Shown here one piece after another: positions 23,867-32,658 of a stretch of 64,000 nucleotides of DNA; the stretch's first letter is position 1; every line of letters starts with the position of its first letter. Source of the DNA: Elusimicrobia bacterium GWC2_64_44 (GTDB lineage: Bacteria > Elusimicrobiota > Elusimicrobia > Elusimicrobiales > UBA9959); NCBI GenBank assembly GCA_001799845.1, contig MGUG01000032.1, positions 22,097-86,096 of the forward strand, read 5' to 3'. A model generated the notes under the pieces. That model saw only the letters and a list, made by a program, of their open reading frames with translations, ran no database searches and had not been told where the DNA came from. A program made the translations under genes and the position numbers.

Positions 23867-26329
23867 ATGAAGACCATGACTCTGATACGCAAAATGCTGG
23901 CGCCGGCGCTGCTGCTGGGGCTGGCGGCGAGCCTGCCCGCGCAGGTGAAAGACCTGGGCGAGGGCTCCATGCAGGTGAAGGGGGACGGCGGCTCTCGCAT
24001 CCTGCCCCTGAAGCGCACCGAGGTTAAGGCGGAGATCTCCGGCTTTGTGGCCGAGGTGCAGGTGACGCAGGTGTTCGGCAACCCCGCGGACAAGCCCATA
24101 GAGGCCGTCTACGTGTTCCCGCTGCCGGAGAACGCCGCCGTCAACGATATGACCCTGACCGTGGGCGACCGGGTGATAAAGGGACAGATAAAGAGGCGAG
24201 AGGAGGCCCGCCAGGTTTACGAGCGGGCCAAGGCGCAGGGGCAGACCGCAGCGCTGCTGGACCAGGAACGGCCCAATATCTTCACGCAGTCGGTGGCCAA
24301 TATCCAGCCCGGCCGCGAGATAAAGGTAACCCTTAAATATATACAGAACCTGGACTACGACCACGGTACTTACAAGTTCAGCTTTCCCATGACGGTGGGG
24401 CCCCGCTATATCCCCGGCGAGCCAGCGGGCAAGCGCGGTTTCGGCTGGGCGCGGGACACGGCGGAGGTGCCGGACGCCTCGCTCATAACGCCGCCGGTGA
24501 CGCGGCCCGGGGCTCGCTCCGGCCGCAATATCACCCTGGAGCTGAAGCTGAACGCCGGGCTGGCCGTAAAGAACATCCGCAGCGCTTCGCACGAGATAAC
24601 GCTGAAGACCAACGGGGAGTCGTCGGCCGAGATCGGGCTGGACCCGGACGACCGCATTCCCAACAAGGACTTCCTGCTGACCTACGAGCCGGCCGGCAAG
24701 GCGGTGGACGCGGCGGTGCTGGCGCACAAGGACGGCAAAGAAGGCTACCTGACGCTGATAGTGCAGCCCGGCGCCGGCTTCACCCTGTCCGACGTGACCC
24801 CCAAGGAGCTGGTCTTCGCGCTGGACGTCTCGGGCTCCATGAGCGGTTTCCCGGTGGAGACCGCCAAGGAGACCGCATTGCGCTGCCTGGAGGGGATGAA
24901 CCCCAACGACACTTTCCAGGTCTTCAGCTTCGCCTCGGGCAACCAGCTGCACTTCGAGCGCCCGCTCAGGAATACGCCGGAGAACGTGGCGCTGGGCCGC
25001 AACGTCATCAACGGCCTGCGGGGCGGCGGCGGCACGGAGATGCTGGAAGCCCTGCGCAAGGTGCTGGAATTCCCCAAGGACCCGGCGCGCCTGCGCATAG
25101 TGCTGTTCATGACCGACGGCTACATAGGCAACGATCCCCAGATCCTGGCCTTCGTCAAAGAGCATCTAAACGGCAGCCGCATCTTCCCGCTGGGCGTGGG
25201 CTCCTCTCCCAACCGCTACCTGCTCGACGAGCTGGCGGTGCTGGGCAAGGGCACGGTGCAGTACGTGCGCCAGGACGAAAAGCCCGCCAAGCTGGAGAAG
25301 ATGATAGAGCGCTTCTATGACCGTATCTCCAAACCTGTCCTGACCGACCTCTCCGTGGACTGGAAAGGCCTCGACGTGGCGGACGCCTCTCCCGCCGTAT
25401 TGCACGACCTGTTCGCCGGGCAGCCGGTGTTCATCCATGCCAGGTACAAGGGTGCCGGCAGCGCGGCCGTGACGCTGCGCGGCAAGATGAAGGGGCAGCC
25501 CTGGGAGATGCCCGTGCGGGTGAACCTGCCCGCCCGCGAGACCGCCAACGCCGCCCTGGGGCCGCTGTGGGCGCGCTCGCGCATCACCGAGCTGGGCCGC
25601 GCTATGTACGGCAGGCAGGACGACGGACTGAAGGAGAAGATAACAGAGCTGGCGCTGGAGCATAAGCTGGTCTCGGCGTATACCTCCTTCGTCGCGGTGG
25701 ACGAAAGTACGGCCGCGGCCGGGCAGGCGCCCCTGCTGGTGCCCGTAGAGAGCGAGCTGCCCGAGGGCACCCGGTACGAGGGCTTCTTCGGCGGCGCCGC
25801 GGGCAGGGCCGTGGCTTCCGTGAGGGGGAGTTTCAGCCAGGCCAAGTTCATGGCCGCCTCGGCCCCGCTTTCGTCCGTCGGGTTCGCGTTCCGGGCCGGC
25901 GGCAGCGGCTCGGGCCTGCGGCAGGCGGAGAGCGAGGTCAAGGCGGTGGACGCGGCAGTGGCCAATGGCGACAGCCGGGTGGCCGCTATTGCCGGGGAAC
26001 TGTTGGCGCAGCCTTCGAGCCGCCTGCTCAGGCAGCTGATCTCGCTGCAGGAAAACTCGGGTGCTTTCGTGGAGCCGGACGGCAGGGCCGTCTCGCTGGC
26101 CGACCATGCCCTCGCCGTGCTGGCCCTCGCCAAGGCCAAGGCCGAGCTCGGCGCGGAGGCCGACGGCGCCCTGCAGCGCGCCTGGGGCCACCTGCGGGCC
26201 AAAACTCCTGCAGGCCTGGGCGCTAAAATGGCCGTTACCAACGCGCTAAAGGGCGGGCCCTACCTCGGGCGGTCCGCGGTACTCGGGGAACTGGAGGCCC
26301 AGGCGGCCTTGCTCGCGGAACTGAAGTAG
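23867..26329 (+). CDS. Exported VIT and von Willebrand A domain protein
   Basis: 820 aa with signal peptide (residues 1-25). A VIT domain (about 30-165; EAVYVFPLPENAAV, RPNIFTQSVANIQPG) is followed by a vWA domain with an intact MIDAS, D320-x-S322-x-S324 (DVSGSMSG), and a later TDGYIGN. The C-terminal part (640-820) has VASVRGSFSQAKF at 649-661, shared with the anti-sigma factor, and ends in a helical region. These proteins bind other proteins through the metal site; none has a firmly known role in bacteria. AAGGAGG precedes the ATG. Likely target of the ECF sigma. Confidence 0.9.
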   Translation: MKTMTLIRKMLAPALLLGLAASLPAQVKDLGEGSMQVKGDGGSRILPLKRTEVKAEISGFVAEVQVTQVFGNPADKPIEAVYVFPLPENAAVNDMTLTVGDRVIKGQIKRREEARQVYERAKAQGQTAALLDQERPNIFTQSVANIQPGREIKVTLKYIQNLDYDHGTYKFSFPMTVGPRYIPGEPAGKRGFGWARDTAEVPDASLITPPVTRPGARSGRNITLELKLNAGLAVKNIRSASHEITLKTNGESSAEIGLDPDDRIPNKDFLLTYEPAGKAVDAAVLAHKDGKEGYLTLIVQPGAGFTLSDVTPKELVFALDVSGSMSGFPVETAKETALRCLEGMNPNDTFQVFSFASGNQLHFERPLRNTPENVALGRNVINGLRGGGGTEMLEALRKVLEFPKDPARLRIVLFMTDGYIGNDPQILAFVKEHLNGSRIFPLGVGSSPNRYLLDELAVLGKGTVQYVRQDEKPAKLEKMIERFYDRISKPVLTDLSVDWKGLDVADASPAVLHDLFAGQPVFIHARYKGAGSAAVTLRGKMKGQPWEMPVRVNLPARETANAALGPLWARSRITELGRAMYGRQDDGLKEKITELALEHKLVSAYTSFVAVDESTAAAGQAPLLVPVESELPEGTRYEGFFGGAAGRAVASVRGSFSQAKFMAASAPLSSVGFAFRAGGSGSGLRQAESEVKAVDAAVANGDSRVAAIAGELLAQPSSRLLRQLISLQENSGAFVEPDGRAVSLADHALAVLALAKAKAELGAEADGALQRAWGHLRAKTPAGLGAKMAVTNALKGGPYLGRSAVLGELEAQAALLAELK

Positions 26330-26338
26330 ACCTGTTTA

Positions 26339-26374
26339 GGCCGGGGAAAAGGCGCGGGCTCCTTTTCCCCGGCC
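26339..26374 (+). terminator. Strong hairpin after the VIT-vWA gene
   Basis: A 14-bp perfect stem (GGCCGGGGAAAAGG with its complement) and an 8-nt loop. Only a short, broken T-tract follows, so termination strength is uncertain. Confidence 0.65.
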
Positions 26375-26439
26375 ATTACTTTGCCCCGGCAAATTGCGCT
26401 ATGCTATGATAAAGAACAGGCGTTTTTGGCCCGTATTCC

Positions 26440-27429
26440 ATGCGCAAACTTATACTTTGGATGCTCCTGATACTGCTTCTGGGCGTCGCCGCCTTCCAGT
26501 GGCATACGCACAAGGCGCTGTACCGCTCCGCTGCCCGCATCGCCAAACAGCGGGCCTTCCCGTGCTCCGCGCCGGTCACCTACGCCATAGGGGCCATAGA
26601 CCCGGCTTTCGGCGTGCCGCCGGAAGAGTTCCTTGCCTATCTCAAAGAGGCCGAGGCCGTCTGGGAAGCGGCGGCCGGGCGCGACCTCTTCGCCCTGGTG
26701 CCCAGCAGCGCCGACGTGACGGTGAACATGGTGTACGACAAGCGCCAGGCCGCGCTGGACAAACTGAAAGGTCTCGGCCTCATGACCGACCAGAGCCTGG
26801 CCGCCTACAAACTCCTGAAAGAGCGCTACGACGGGCTTTCGGCCGAGCTGGACCCGCGCCAGGCCGCGCTGGCCGCCCGGCTGGCCGACTATAAGAAAGG
26901 CGAGGCGGAGTACAACGGCATAGTGGCCGTTTACAACCAGCGCGGCGCGGCCACGCAGCGGCAGCTGGCCAAGCTCGGCATCGCCAAGAGCGCGCTGGAG
27001 CGCGAGTTCTCGGTAATCAAAAGGCAGGAGCGGGACGTCAACTCCGACATAGACCTGCTCAACGCGCTGGCCACCACGCTGAACCAGCTGATAGTGGAGC
27101 TGAGCCTGAACGCCGAGCAGTACAAGCGTGAAGGCTCGGCCCTGGGCGTCTACGAGGAGGGCCTGTACATAGTGGAAGGGGGCCTGCGCCGCATAGACAT
27201 CTTCAAGCACGCCGGCCGTCCCCACCTGGTGCGCCTGCTCGCCCACGAGCTGGGGCATGCGCTCAACATTGACCATGTGCCCGGCCCCGAGTCGCTGATG
27301 TACCCGATGAACCGGGGCGTAGTGCTGGCCCTTTTCCCTGACGACCTGGCCGCGCTGGAGCGGGCCTGCGCCTCGCCCGTCAAACGCACCCTGCGCGCAA
27401 AACTGGGCGCCTTTTTTGCTAAAAAATAG
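26440..27429 (+). CDS. Membrane-anchored metzincin-type zinc protease with coiled-coil insert
   Basis: 329 aa. One N-terminal membrane helix (residues 3-22) anchors the chain outside the cytoplasm. The zinc site is complete: H269-E270-L-G-H273-x5-H279, followed by a Met-turn SLMYPM, as in matrixin-like metzincins. Between the early propeptide-like strand region and the active site lies a long helical, coiled-coil segment (about 100-225). The substrate is unknown. The start is ATG 26440, where the hydrophobic helix begins. Confidence 0.8.
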   Translation: MRKLILWMLLILLLGVAAFQWHTHKALYRSAARIAKQRAFPCSAPVTYAIGAIDPAFGVPPEEFLAYLKEAEAVWEAAAGRDLFALVPSSADVTVNMVYDKRQAALDKLKGLGLMTDQSLAAYKLLKERYDGLSAELDPRQAALAARLADYKKGEAEYNGIVAVYNQRGAATQRQLAKLGIAKSALEREFSVIKRQERDVNSDIDLLNALATTLNQLIVELSLNAEQYKREGSALGVYEEGLYIVEGGLRRIDIFKHAGRPHLVRLLAHELGHALNIDHVPGPESLMYPMNRGVVLALFPDDLAALERACASPVKRTLRAKLGAFFAKK

Positions 27430-27503
27430 CGTCTTTAGATGCTAAAATCTAAGCGGGTAGGGGCGGTACGCGCGCAAAGCCGTCTCATATTTAAGGAGCC
27501 GAT

Positions 27504-27863
27504 ATGAAATTCTGCTGGTGCACACTCACAGTGGCCAACCTGGAAGAGTCCGTCGGATTTTACCGCGATATAGTCGGGCTGCCCGTAGCCAGGCGCTTCG
27601 CGGCCGGGCCCGGCATCGAGATCTGTTTTCTCGGGGAAGGGGAGACCAAGGTGGAACTGATCTGCGGCCCTGGCCGCCCGGAGCCGGGGGCTGACGGAGT
27701 GGCGCTCGGGTTCGAGGTAAAATCACTGGACGCGACCCTGGAATTCGTGAAGGGCAAAGGATTGGACCTCGCCGGCGGGCCTTTCCAGCCGAACCCGAAA
27801 ATAAAATTCTTCTATGTCAGGGACCCCGACGGCTACAAGGTGCAGTTCGTGGAGAACCTGTAG
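27504..27863 (+). CDS. VOC-superfamily (glyoxalase/bleomycin-resistance-like) protein
   Basis: 119 aa, single VOC module of two beta-alpha-beta3 repeats. Typical patterns: VANLEESVGFYRDIVGLPV and the C-terminal FFYVRDPDGYKVQFVENL with the metal Glu. His at the first metal position is replaced in FCWCTLTV, so the metal set may differ. AAGGAG precedes the ATG. Function is not predictable beyond the fold. Confidence 0.85.
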   Translation: MKFCWCTLTVANLEESVGFYRDIVGLPVARRFAAGPGIEICFLGEGETKVELICGPGRPEPGADGVALGFEVKSLDATLEFVKGKGLDLAGGPFQPNPKIKFFYVRDPDGYKVQFVENL

Positions 27864-27926
27864 CGCGCCGCTCACGGGTAGTGAAAATTTCGGCGGCGTA
27901 GCTGCCGGGCGGTATAAGGAGGGGTT

Positions 27927-28529
27927 ATGAAAAAATACTTACTGAGCGCGCTGCTGGTGCCGGCGCTGTGGGCGCAGGCCGCGGCGGCGACCTACAAGAT
28001 AGACGAGGCGCACAGCGCCGTCACCTTCAAGGTGGCCCATATGGCCATCAGCAAGGTGAGCGGCCGGTTCGACAAGTTCTCCGGGACCATTGAGTACACG
28101 CCCGGGGAGACCAAGAACTGGAAGACCGAGGCCGTCATAGACGCGGCGAGCATCAATACCGGCGTTGAGGCCCGCGATAAGCATTTGCGCACCCCGGACT
28201 TCTTCGACGTGGAGAAGTTCCCGACGATAACCTTCAAGACGCTGAAAGTGACCAACTACAAGAACATGAAGGGCAGGCTGCACGGCGAGCTGACCATGCA
28301 CGGGGTGACCAAGCCCGTAGTGCTGGAAGTCGAAGGCAGCGGACCGGTGAAAGACCCCTGGGGCAACGAGCGCATGGCCGCCGTGGCCAAAACCACTATC
28401 AACCGCAAGGACTTCGGCCTGGGCTGGAACCAGGTGCTGGAGGCCGGCGGCCTGCTGGTAGGCGAAAAAGTAGAGATCACGCTGGAAATAGAAGCGGTGA
28501 AAGAGAAGCCGGCCGCCCCGGCCAAGTAG
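27927..28529 (+). CDS. YceI-family periplasmic lipid-binding protein
   Basis: 200 aa with signal peptide (cleaved near AAA-TYK, residue 22). The YceI signature runs through the chain: YKIDEAHSAVTFKVAHM, SGRFDKFSGTIEY, HLRTPDFFDVEKFPTITFK, and GELTMHGVTKPV. The family forms a lipocalin-like barrel that holds a polyprenoid or quinone-like lipid. AAGGAGGGG lies ahead of the ATG. A G/C-rich terminator follows. Confidence 0.95.
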   Translation: MKKYLLSALLVPALWAQAAAATYKIDEAHSAVTFKVAHMAISKVSGRFDKFSGTIEYTPGETKNWKTEAVIDAASINTGVEARDKHLRTPDFFDVEKFPTITFKTLKVTNYKNMKGRLHGELTMHGVTKPVVLEVEGSGPVKDPWGNERMAAVAKTTINRKDFGLGWNQVLEAGGLLVGEKVEITLEIEAVKEKPAAPAK

Positions 28530-28550
28530 CCCGGAACGCAAGGCAAGCCC

Positions 28551-28586
28551 AGCCGCCCGCCGGGGAGACCCGGGGGCGGCTTTGTT
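28551..28586 (+). terminator. Terminator after the YceI gene
   Basis: AGCCGCCC pairs with GGGCGGCT, with an inner CCGGG/CCCGG stem and a GAGA loop, followed by TTGTT. Confidence 0.6.
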
Positions 28587-28612
28587 CCCTGCCGGCGCGG
28601 CCCCGTAAAAGG

Positions 28613-28618
28613 TAAAAT
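28613..28618 (+). promoter_or_regulatory. -10 box 6 nt before a GTG start
   Basis: TAAAAT at 28613-28618, with the GTG at 28625. No clear -35 and no Shine-Dalgarno. This fits the leaderless pattern seen at other genes. Confidence 0.45.
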
Positions 28619-28624
28619 CTACCT

Positions 28625-29785
28625 GTGGAACTCTCTGTTGACCAACAAAAAGCGCTGTCCGAACTGCTGGCCTGGTATCAGGACCCGGCCAGGGGGGCCT
28701 TCATCACGCTGGGCGGCTACGCCGGCACCGGCAAGACCACGCTGATAGCCGTCTTCAAGAACGAGCTCCTCAAACTTAACAAGGGAATGCGCATCGCCTT
28801 CTGCAGCTATACCGGCAAGGCCGCGCAGAACCTGAAGAACAAGCTGAAGGAAGCCGGCACCCTCTCCGCGAAGGATACCGTCAGCACCATTCACGGCCTC
28901 ATCTATAACCCGCGCGAGGGCGGGGACGGCCGCATAACCGGCTGGGACCGTAAGGACGAGCTGGAGCGGGACCTGATCATCGTTGACGAAGCCTCCATGG
29001 TGGACGGCGCCATCTGGGCCGACCTGCTCTCCTACAATATCCGCATAGTCGCGGTGGGCGACCACGGCCAGCTGCCGCCCATCTCCGGCACATTCAACCT
29101 GATGCAGGCCCCGCAGCTGATGCTGACGCAGATCCACCGGCAGGCGCGCGGCAACCCCATTATCACCGTCTCCGAGCACGCCCGCTCCACCGGGCTGGTG
29201 CCGCCCATGAAGTACGGCCCCGGCGTGGTGAAGTACCTCAAAGACGACTGTGACGCCCAGGAGCGCACCGGCGAGCTGCTGGAGAGCTGGAGCCCCGAGA
29301 CGCTCATCCTGTGCGGCTACAACACCACGCGCAACCGCATCAACCAGTTCATCCGCGCGGCCCGCGGTTACGAAACCACCGCGCCCTCCGGCGGCGACAG
29401 GGTGATCTGCCTGCGCAATAACCACAAGAAGGCCATTTACAACGGCATGCTGGGCACGCTGACCAGCCTGACGCCTGCGCAGAAGGACTGGTACCAGGCC
29501 GAGATACAGCTTGACGACAGGGAGCGGCCCTACGACGGGCTTATCTACGCGCCGCAGTTCGGCGCGAAGACCGGCGTGAACTTTACGGCCGACCGCAAAC
29601 TCTCCATGATCGGCGACCTGTTCGACTTCGGCTATGCGCTGACGGTGCACAAGGCGCAGGGCAGCCAGGCCAAGCGCGTCGTCATGTTCGAGGAGCGCTT
29701 CCCCAAAATGGACGACGAGATGTGGCGCCGCTGGCTCTACACCGGCGTGACCCGCGCGGAAGAGGAACTGTATCTTTTCGGCTGA
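28625..29785 (+). CDS. RecD-like superfamily 1 helicase/ATPase
   Basis: 386 aa. Walker A is GYAGTGKTT (residues 30-38) and Walker B is VDEASMVDG, with GDHGQLPPI as motif III. The C-terminal UvrD_C_2-type segment has YALTVHKAQGSQ and ends YTGVTRAEEELYLFG, the motif V/VI pair of RecD/TraA/Dda helicases. It lacks the RecB-interaction parts and is shorter than RecD2, so it resembles stand-alone Dda- or phage-type 5'-3' helicases. GTG start just behind TAAAAT. Confidence 0.87.
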   Translation: MELSVDQQKALSELLAWYQDPARGAFITLGGYAGTGKTTLIAVFKNELLKLNKGMRIAFCSYTGKAAQNLKNKLKEAGTLSAKDTVSTIHGLIYNPREGGDGRITGWDRKDELERDLIIVDEASMVDGAIWADLLSYNIRIVAVGDHGQLPPISGTFNLMQAPQLMLTQIHRQARGNPIITVSEHARSTGLVPPMKYGPGVVKYLKDDCDAQERTGELLESWSPETLILCGYNTTRNRINQFIRAARGYETTAPSGGDRVICLRNNHKKAIYNGMLGTLTSLTPAQKDWYQAEIQLDDRERPYDGLIYAPQFGAKTGVNFTADRKLSMIGDLFDFGYALTVHKAQGSQAKRVVMFEERFPKMDDEMWRRWLYTGVTRAEEELYLFG

Positions 29786-29794
29786 GAGGCCAGC

Positions 29795-30844
29795 ATGAAC
29801 GAAGAATTCCGGATCATCTCCTTCGACCCGCTAACCGCGGACGACGCGCTCTGGGAGAAATACTTTGACCAGACAGAGGCGTATTACCGGGAGTCCAACC
29901 CGGGCGAGCCGATGCTGCCGCGCGCGAAAAAGAAAGAGCACTCCCTGGCGGCCGCGGCTAACCCCTACGGCAAAACCTATGATTTCCTGGTTCTCGGCCC
30001 CGACGGGCGCGCAGCAGCCTCCGCCTATATCCTGGCTGAGAAGCCGAAGTCCCCTACCTACGAGCAGAACAAGCATATCGGCAATCTGCACGGCCTTTCG
30101 GTGCTGCCCGCCTGCCGCCGCCGCGGCCTGGGCACGGCCCTGCTGCGGCACGTGCTGCGCGAGATGGCGCTGAAAGAGCCGCAGTTCACGGAATTGATGG
30201 TCCCGTCGGCCATGGAAAGCGGCCACCGCTTCCTGGCGAAGCTGGGCGCGGCGCTGGCCCTGGAGCACGGCGAGAACCGGCTGTATCTCAAAGACGCAGA
30301 CTGGGCCATGATAGAGCGCTGGGACGCCGAGGGAGTGCGGCGCAATCCCGGCACCGCCGTGCTCTCAGTGAGCGAGATCCCCGAGGCGGACATCCGCGAT
30401 TACGCCCAGGCCTTTACCGAAACCATCAACCAGCAGCCCCTGGGCGCCCTGAATATGCGCATGGAGATAACTCCGGAGCAGATCCGCTACGGCGAGGCCA
30501 AGTGCCGGGAGCAGGGCCTGCTGGAGACCACCGTCTACACCCGAGAGGCCGACGGCCGGATAAGCGGCCTTACCGGAACCGTTTACATGCCGGACCTGCC
30601 GCACGTCGTGCGGCAGCTGCTGACAGGCGTGCGCAAAGAGTACCGCAGCCGCGGCCTTGGCAAGCTGCTGAAAGCCCGCATGCTGCTGCATATCAGGCGG
30701 GAATACCCCGGCGTGAAATTCGTGGCCACCGGCAACGCCGACAGCAACGCCCCGATGATGGCCATCAATAACGCGCTGGGCTTCAAGAAGCACCGCCCGG
30801 TGCTGCTCTACACTTTGAAGATAACCCCGGAGCTGCTGAAGTGA
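29795..30844 (+). CDS. Tandem GNAT acetyltransferase
   Basis: 349 aa with two GNAT modules, as in mycothiol-synthase-like proteins. The first has VLPACRRRGLGTALLRHVL (acetyl-CoA loop R-R-x-G-x-G/A, about 105-123), the second has VRKEYRSRGLGKLLKARML (about 285-303) and ends in NNALGFKKHRP. The substrate is not evident. It lies 9 nt from the helicase gene and its end overlaps the next start (GTGA). Confidence 0.85.
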   Translation: MNEEFRIISFDPLTADDALWEKYFDQTEAYYRESNPGEPMLPRAKKKEHSLAAAANPYGKTYDFLVLGPDGRAAASAYILAEKPKSPTYEQNKHIGNLHGLSVLPACRRRGLGTALLRHVLREMALKEPQFTELMVPSAMESGHRFLAKLGAALALEHGENRLYLKDADWAMIERWDAEGVRRNPGTAVLSVSEIPEADIRDYAQAFTETINQQPLGALNMRMEITPEQIRYGEAKCREQGLLETTVYTREADGRISGLTGTVYMPDLPHVVRQLLTGVRKEYRSRGLGKLLKARMLLHIRREYPGVKFVATGNADSNAPMMAINNALGFKKHRPVLLYTLKITPELLK

Positions 30845-31209
30845 AAAGCCTGGTCTGCAAGATCTGCACCATCAAGCTGGTCGAGGCCGCCTATGCCCGC
30901 GCCTGGTGGTTCCGGCTGCTGCGCGAGCCGCTGCGCGCCGGCATGCTGCTGCTCGGGCGCATCTACGAGGCGGACCTGGACGCCTACGGCGTAGGCAGCC
31001 CGTCGTGCCGCGCCTGCCCGCGGCTGACCAAGCTGGAGCTGAAAGAGAAATCCGCCCTGTTCAGGTTCCTCAACGGCATCGTCAACCCGTACTTCGACCG
31101 GCTGATAGAGCGCCTGCTGGAGGAGCGGGAACTGCAGGAAGCCCGCGACTTCGCCGAGCGCGCCGTGCTCAGCGAAGTGAAAGGTAAAAACTATGAAAAG
31201 CGCGCTTAA
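30841..31209 (+). CDS. Small CxxC-pair protein of unknown function
   Basis: 122 aa, unknown. Two CxxC pairs, CKIC at 6-9 and CRAC near 57-60, could form a zinc site. Between them is a short hydrophobic helix, and the C-terminal half is strongly helical and charged (ERLLEERELQEARDFAERA). The GTG start overlaps the preceding TGA, and its 3' end overlaps the next gene by 17 nt, so it is part of a tightly coupled set. Confidence 0.6.
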   Translation: MKSLVCKICTIKLVEAAYARAWWFRLLREPLRAGMLLLGRIYEADLDAYGVGSPSCRACPRLTKLELKEKSALFRFLNGIVNPYFDRLIERLLEERELQEARDFAERAVLSEVKGKNYEKRA

Positions 31210-32653
31210 AATTACGGCCTACGCGGCGCTGTTCGCCGCCGGGGCGCTGGCCGCGGCCTATTACACCCTGCCGGTGAACCGCATCAACATGCGCTCGCGC
31301 CTGGTGATGCTGGGCGACTTTAACGGAGACAACAAATGGGACCAGGCCGACGCCGCGCTGCTCGGCGCCATAGCCGCCGATCCCTTCTCCCTGCCGGCCG
31401 ATACCGTCTTCAGGGCGGATGTGAACCACAACGGCCTGCTGGACGAGGAGGACCTGTATTTCCTGGGGGAGCTGTATAAAACGGGGGACCCCTACAAGAC
31501 CCGCGACTATTTTACCGGCAAAAAACGCGCCTTCCCCTACCCGCGCGACTTTTTCCGCTACGTGCCCGAGACGGAATACATACAGCGCCCGGTGCTGGCC
31601 ATAGAGCACCCGGCCGAGGCCGCCTCGCCGTTGCGCTTCCTGGGCCGGTTAAGGGTGGAGAAAGCTTTTGGTTATCGCGAAGAGTTGCTGCGCGAGATCT
31701 ACAGCGAGGGGATAAGGTTCTCGCTGGCCTACGCCAGACGCCTGCCAGGCCTGCTGCCCAAGGAAAAGGAATATTCCGCCGTAAAGATAGCCCGCTGCGC
31801 CGCCCTGTGGAAGAACGGCAGCGAGTACGAGCTGTTGCTCGAGCTGATGGGCCTCATTGAGGACGCCGAGACGCTTACCGTTCGCGACCAGCCGGAATTC
31901 GTGGCGCAGAGCCTTTATTTCCGCGACCACCTGCGTGAAGTTCTGGAGTCCAAACTCTACAAGGACTATTCGGTCGGCAAGGCGCCTGCCGGTGAAGTGT
32001 TCAAGGCCATAGAGGCGCATCTGCTGGCCGACATGGGCATAAAGGCCGACCTGGCCAACATAGCCCCGCCGCGTGATTACAAGGCGCTTAAGAATTACCT
32101 CGACAGGGCGCGCTGGCAATTCTACAAGAGCTCTGCCTCGCGCCATAATTTCAGGCGGCTGCTCTTGTTCGCGCAGTACGACAGGCGCTACCTCCGCGCG
32201 GCGGCCCGCACAACGCGCAAAATGGAAGACGCGCCGCTGGAGAACCACAACCTGCCCATGGTACTGCTCTTCCGGAGGGCGCTGGAGATAAAGGGCGGCG
32301 ACAAGCGCGCCGCCGTGGGCCTGATAGACGAGGCCGTGCGCGTGCCCTTCGCCTGGGTGAAGGTGATCCCGCGCGAAAAGCTGCCGGCCTCCGTGGCGCT
32401 GGAGAACTTCCTGCTGCCCGGCAACAAAGAGGACGGCTCCGACAAGAGCCGGCACTGGAACGTGTTCGGCGGCATCAGTTTGTACAAATCCCCCGAAGAG
32501 TCGCTGCGGCTGGCCTTGGCGCGCGAGGTGAAGGATTTCCGCGACAACCCGTCGCCGCACGCCATGACCGAGTTCATCCGCGACACCATGGCCAACCTCA
32601 ACGGCATCTACTACGTGGTCAGCATAAAACCGGACCTGTTGGCGAAAAAGTAG
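31193..32653 (+). CDS. Membrane-anchored protein with dockerin-like calcium repeats
   Basis: 486 aa, largely unrecognised. One N-terminal membrane helix (residues 5-25) is followed by two F-hand-like loops, LGDFNGDNKWDQADAALLG (about 40-58) and ADVNHNGLLDEEDLYFLG (about 76-93), the twin-repeat pattern of type I dockerins. The rest (about 120-480) is mostly helical with no known motif. A dockerin would bind a cohesin, but none is in this window; the loops may simply stabilise the fold with calcium. AAAGGTAAAAACT precedes the ATG. Confidence 0.65.
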   Translation: MKSALKITAYAALFAAGALAAAYYTLPVNRINMRSRLVMLGDFNGDNKWDQADAALLGAIAADPFSLPADTVFRADVNHNGLLDEEDLYFLGELYKTGDPYKTRDYFTGKKRAFPYPRDFFRYVPETEYIQRPVLAIEHPAEAASPLRFLGRLRVEKAFGYREELLREIYSEGIRFSLAYARRLPGLLPKEKEYSAVKIARCAALWKNGSEYELLLELMGLIEDAETLTVRDQPEFVAQSLYFRDHLREVLESKLYKDYSVGKAPAGEVFKAIEAHLLADMGIKADLANIAPPRDYKALKNYLDRARWQFYKSSASRHNFRRLLLFAQYDRRYLRAAARTTRKMEDAPLENHNLPMVLLFRRALEIKGGDKRAAVGLIDEAVRVPFAWVKVIPREKLPASVALENFLLPGNKEDGSDKSRHWNVFGGISLYKSPEESLRLALAREVKDFRDNPSPHAMTEFIRDTMANLNGIYYVVSIKPDLLAKK

Positions 32654-32658
32654 GGAGC

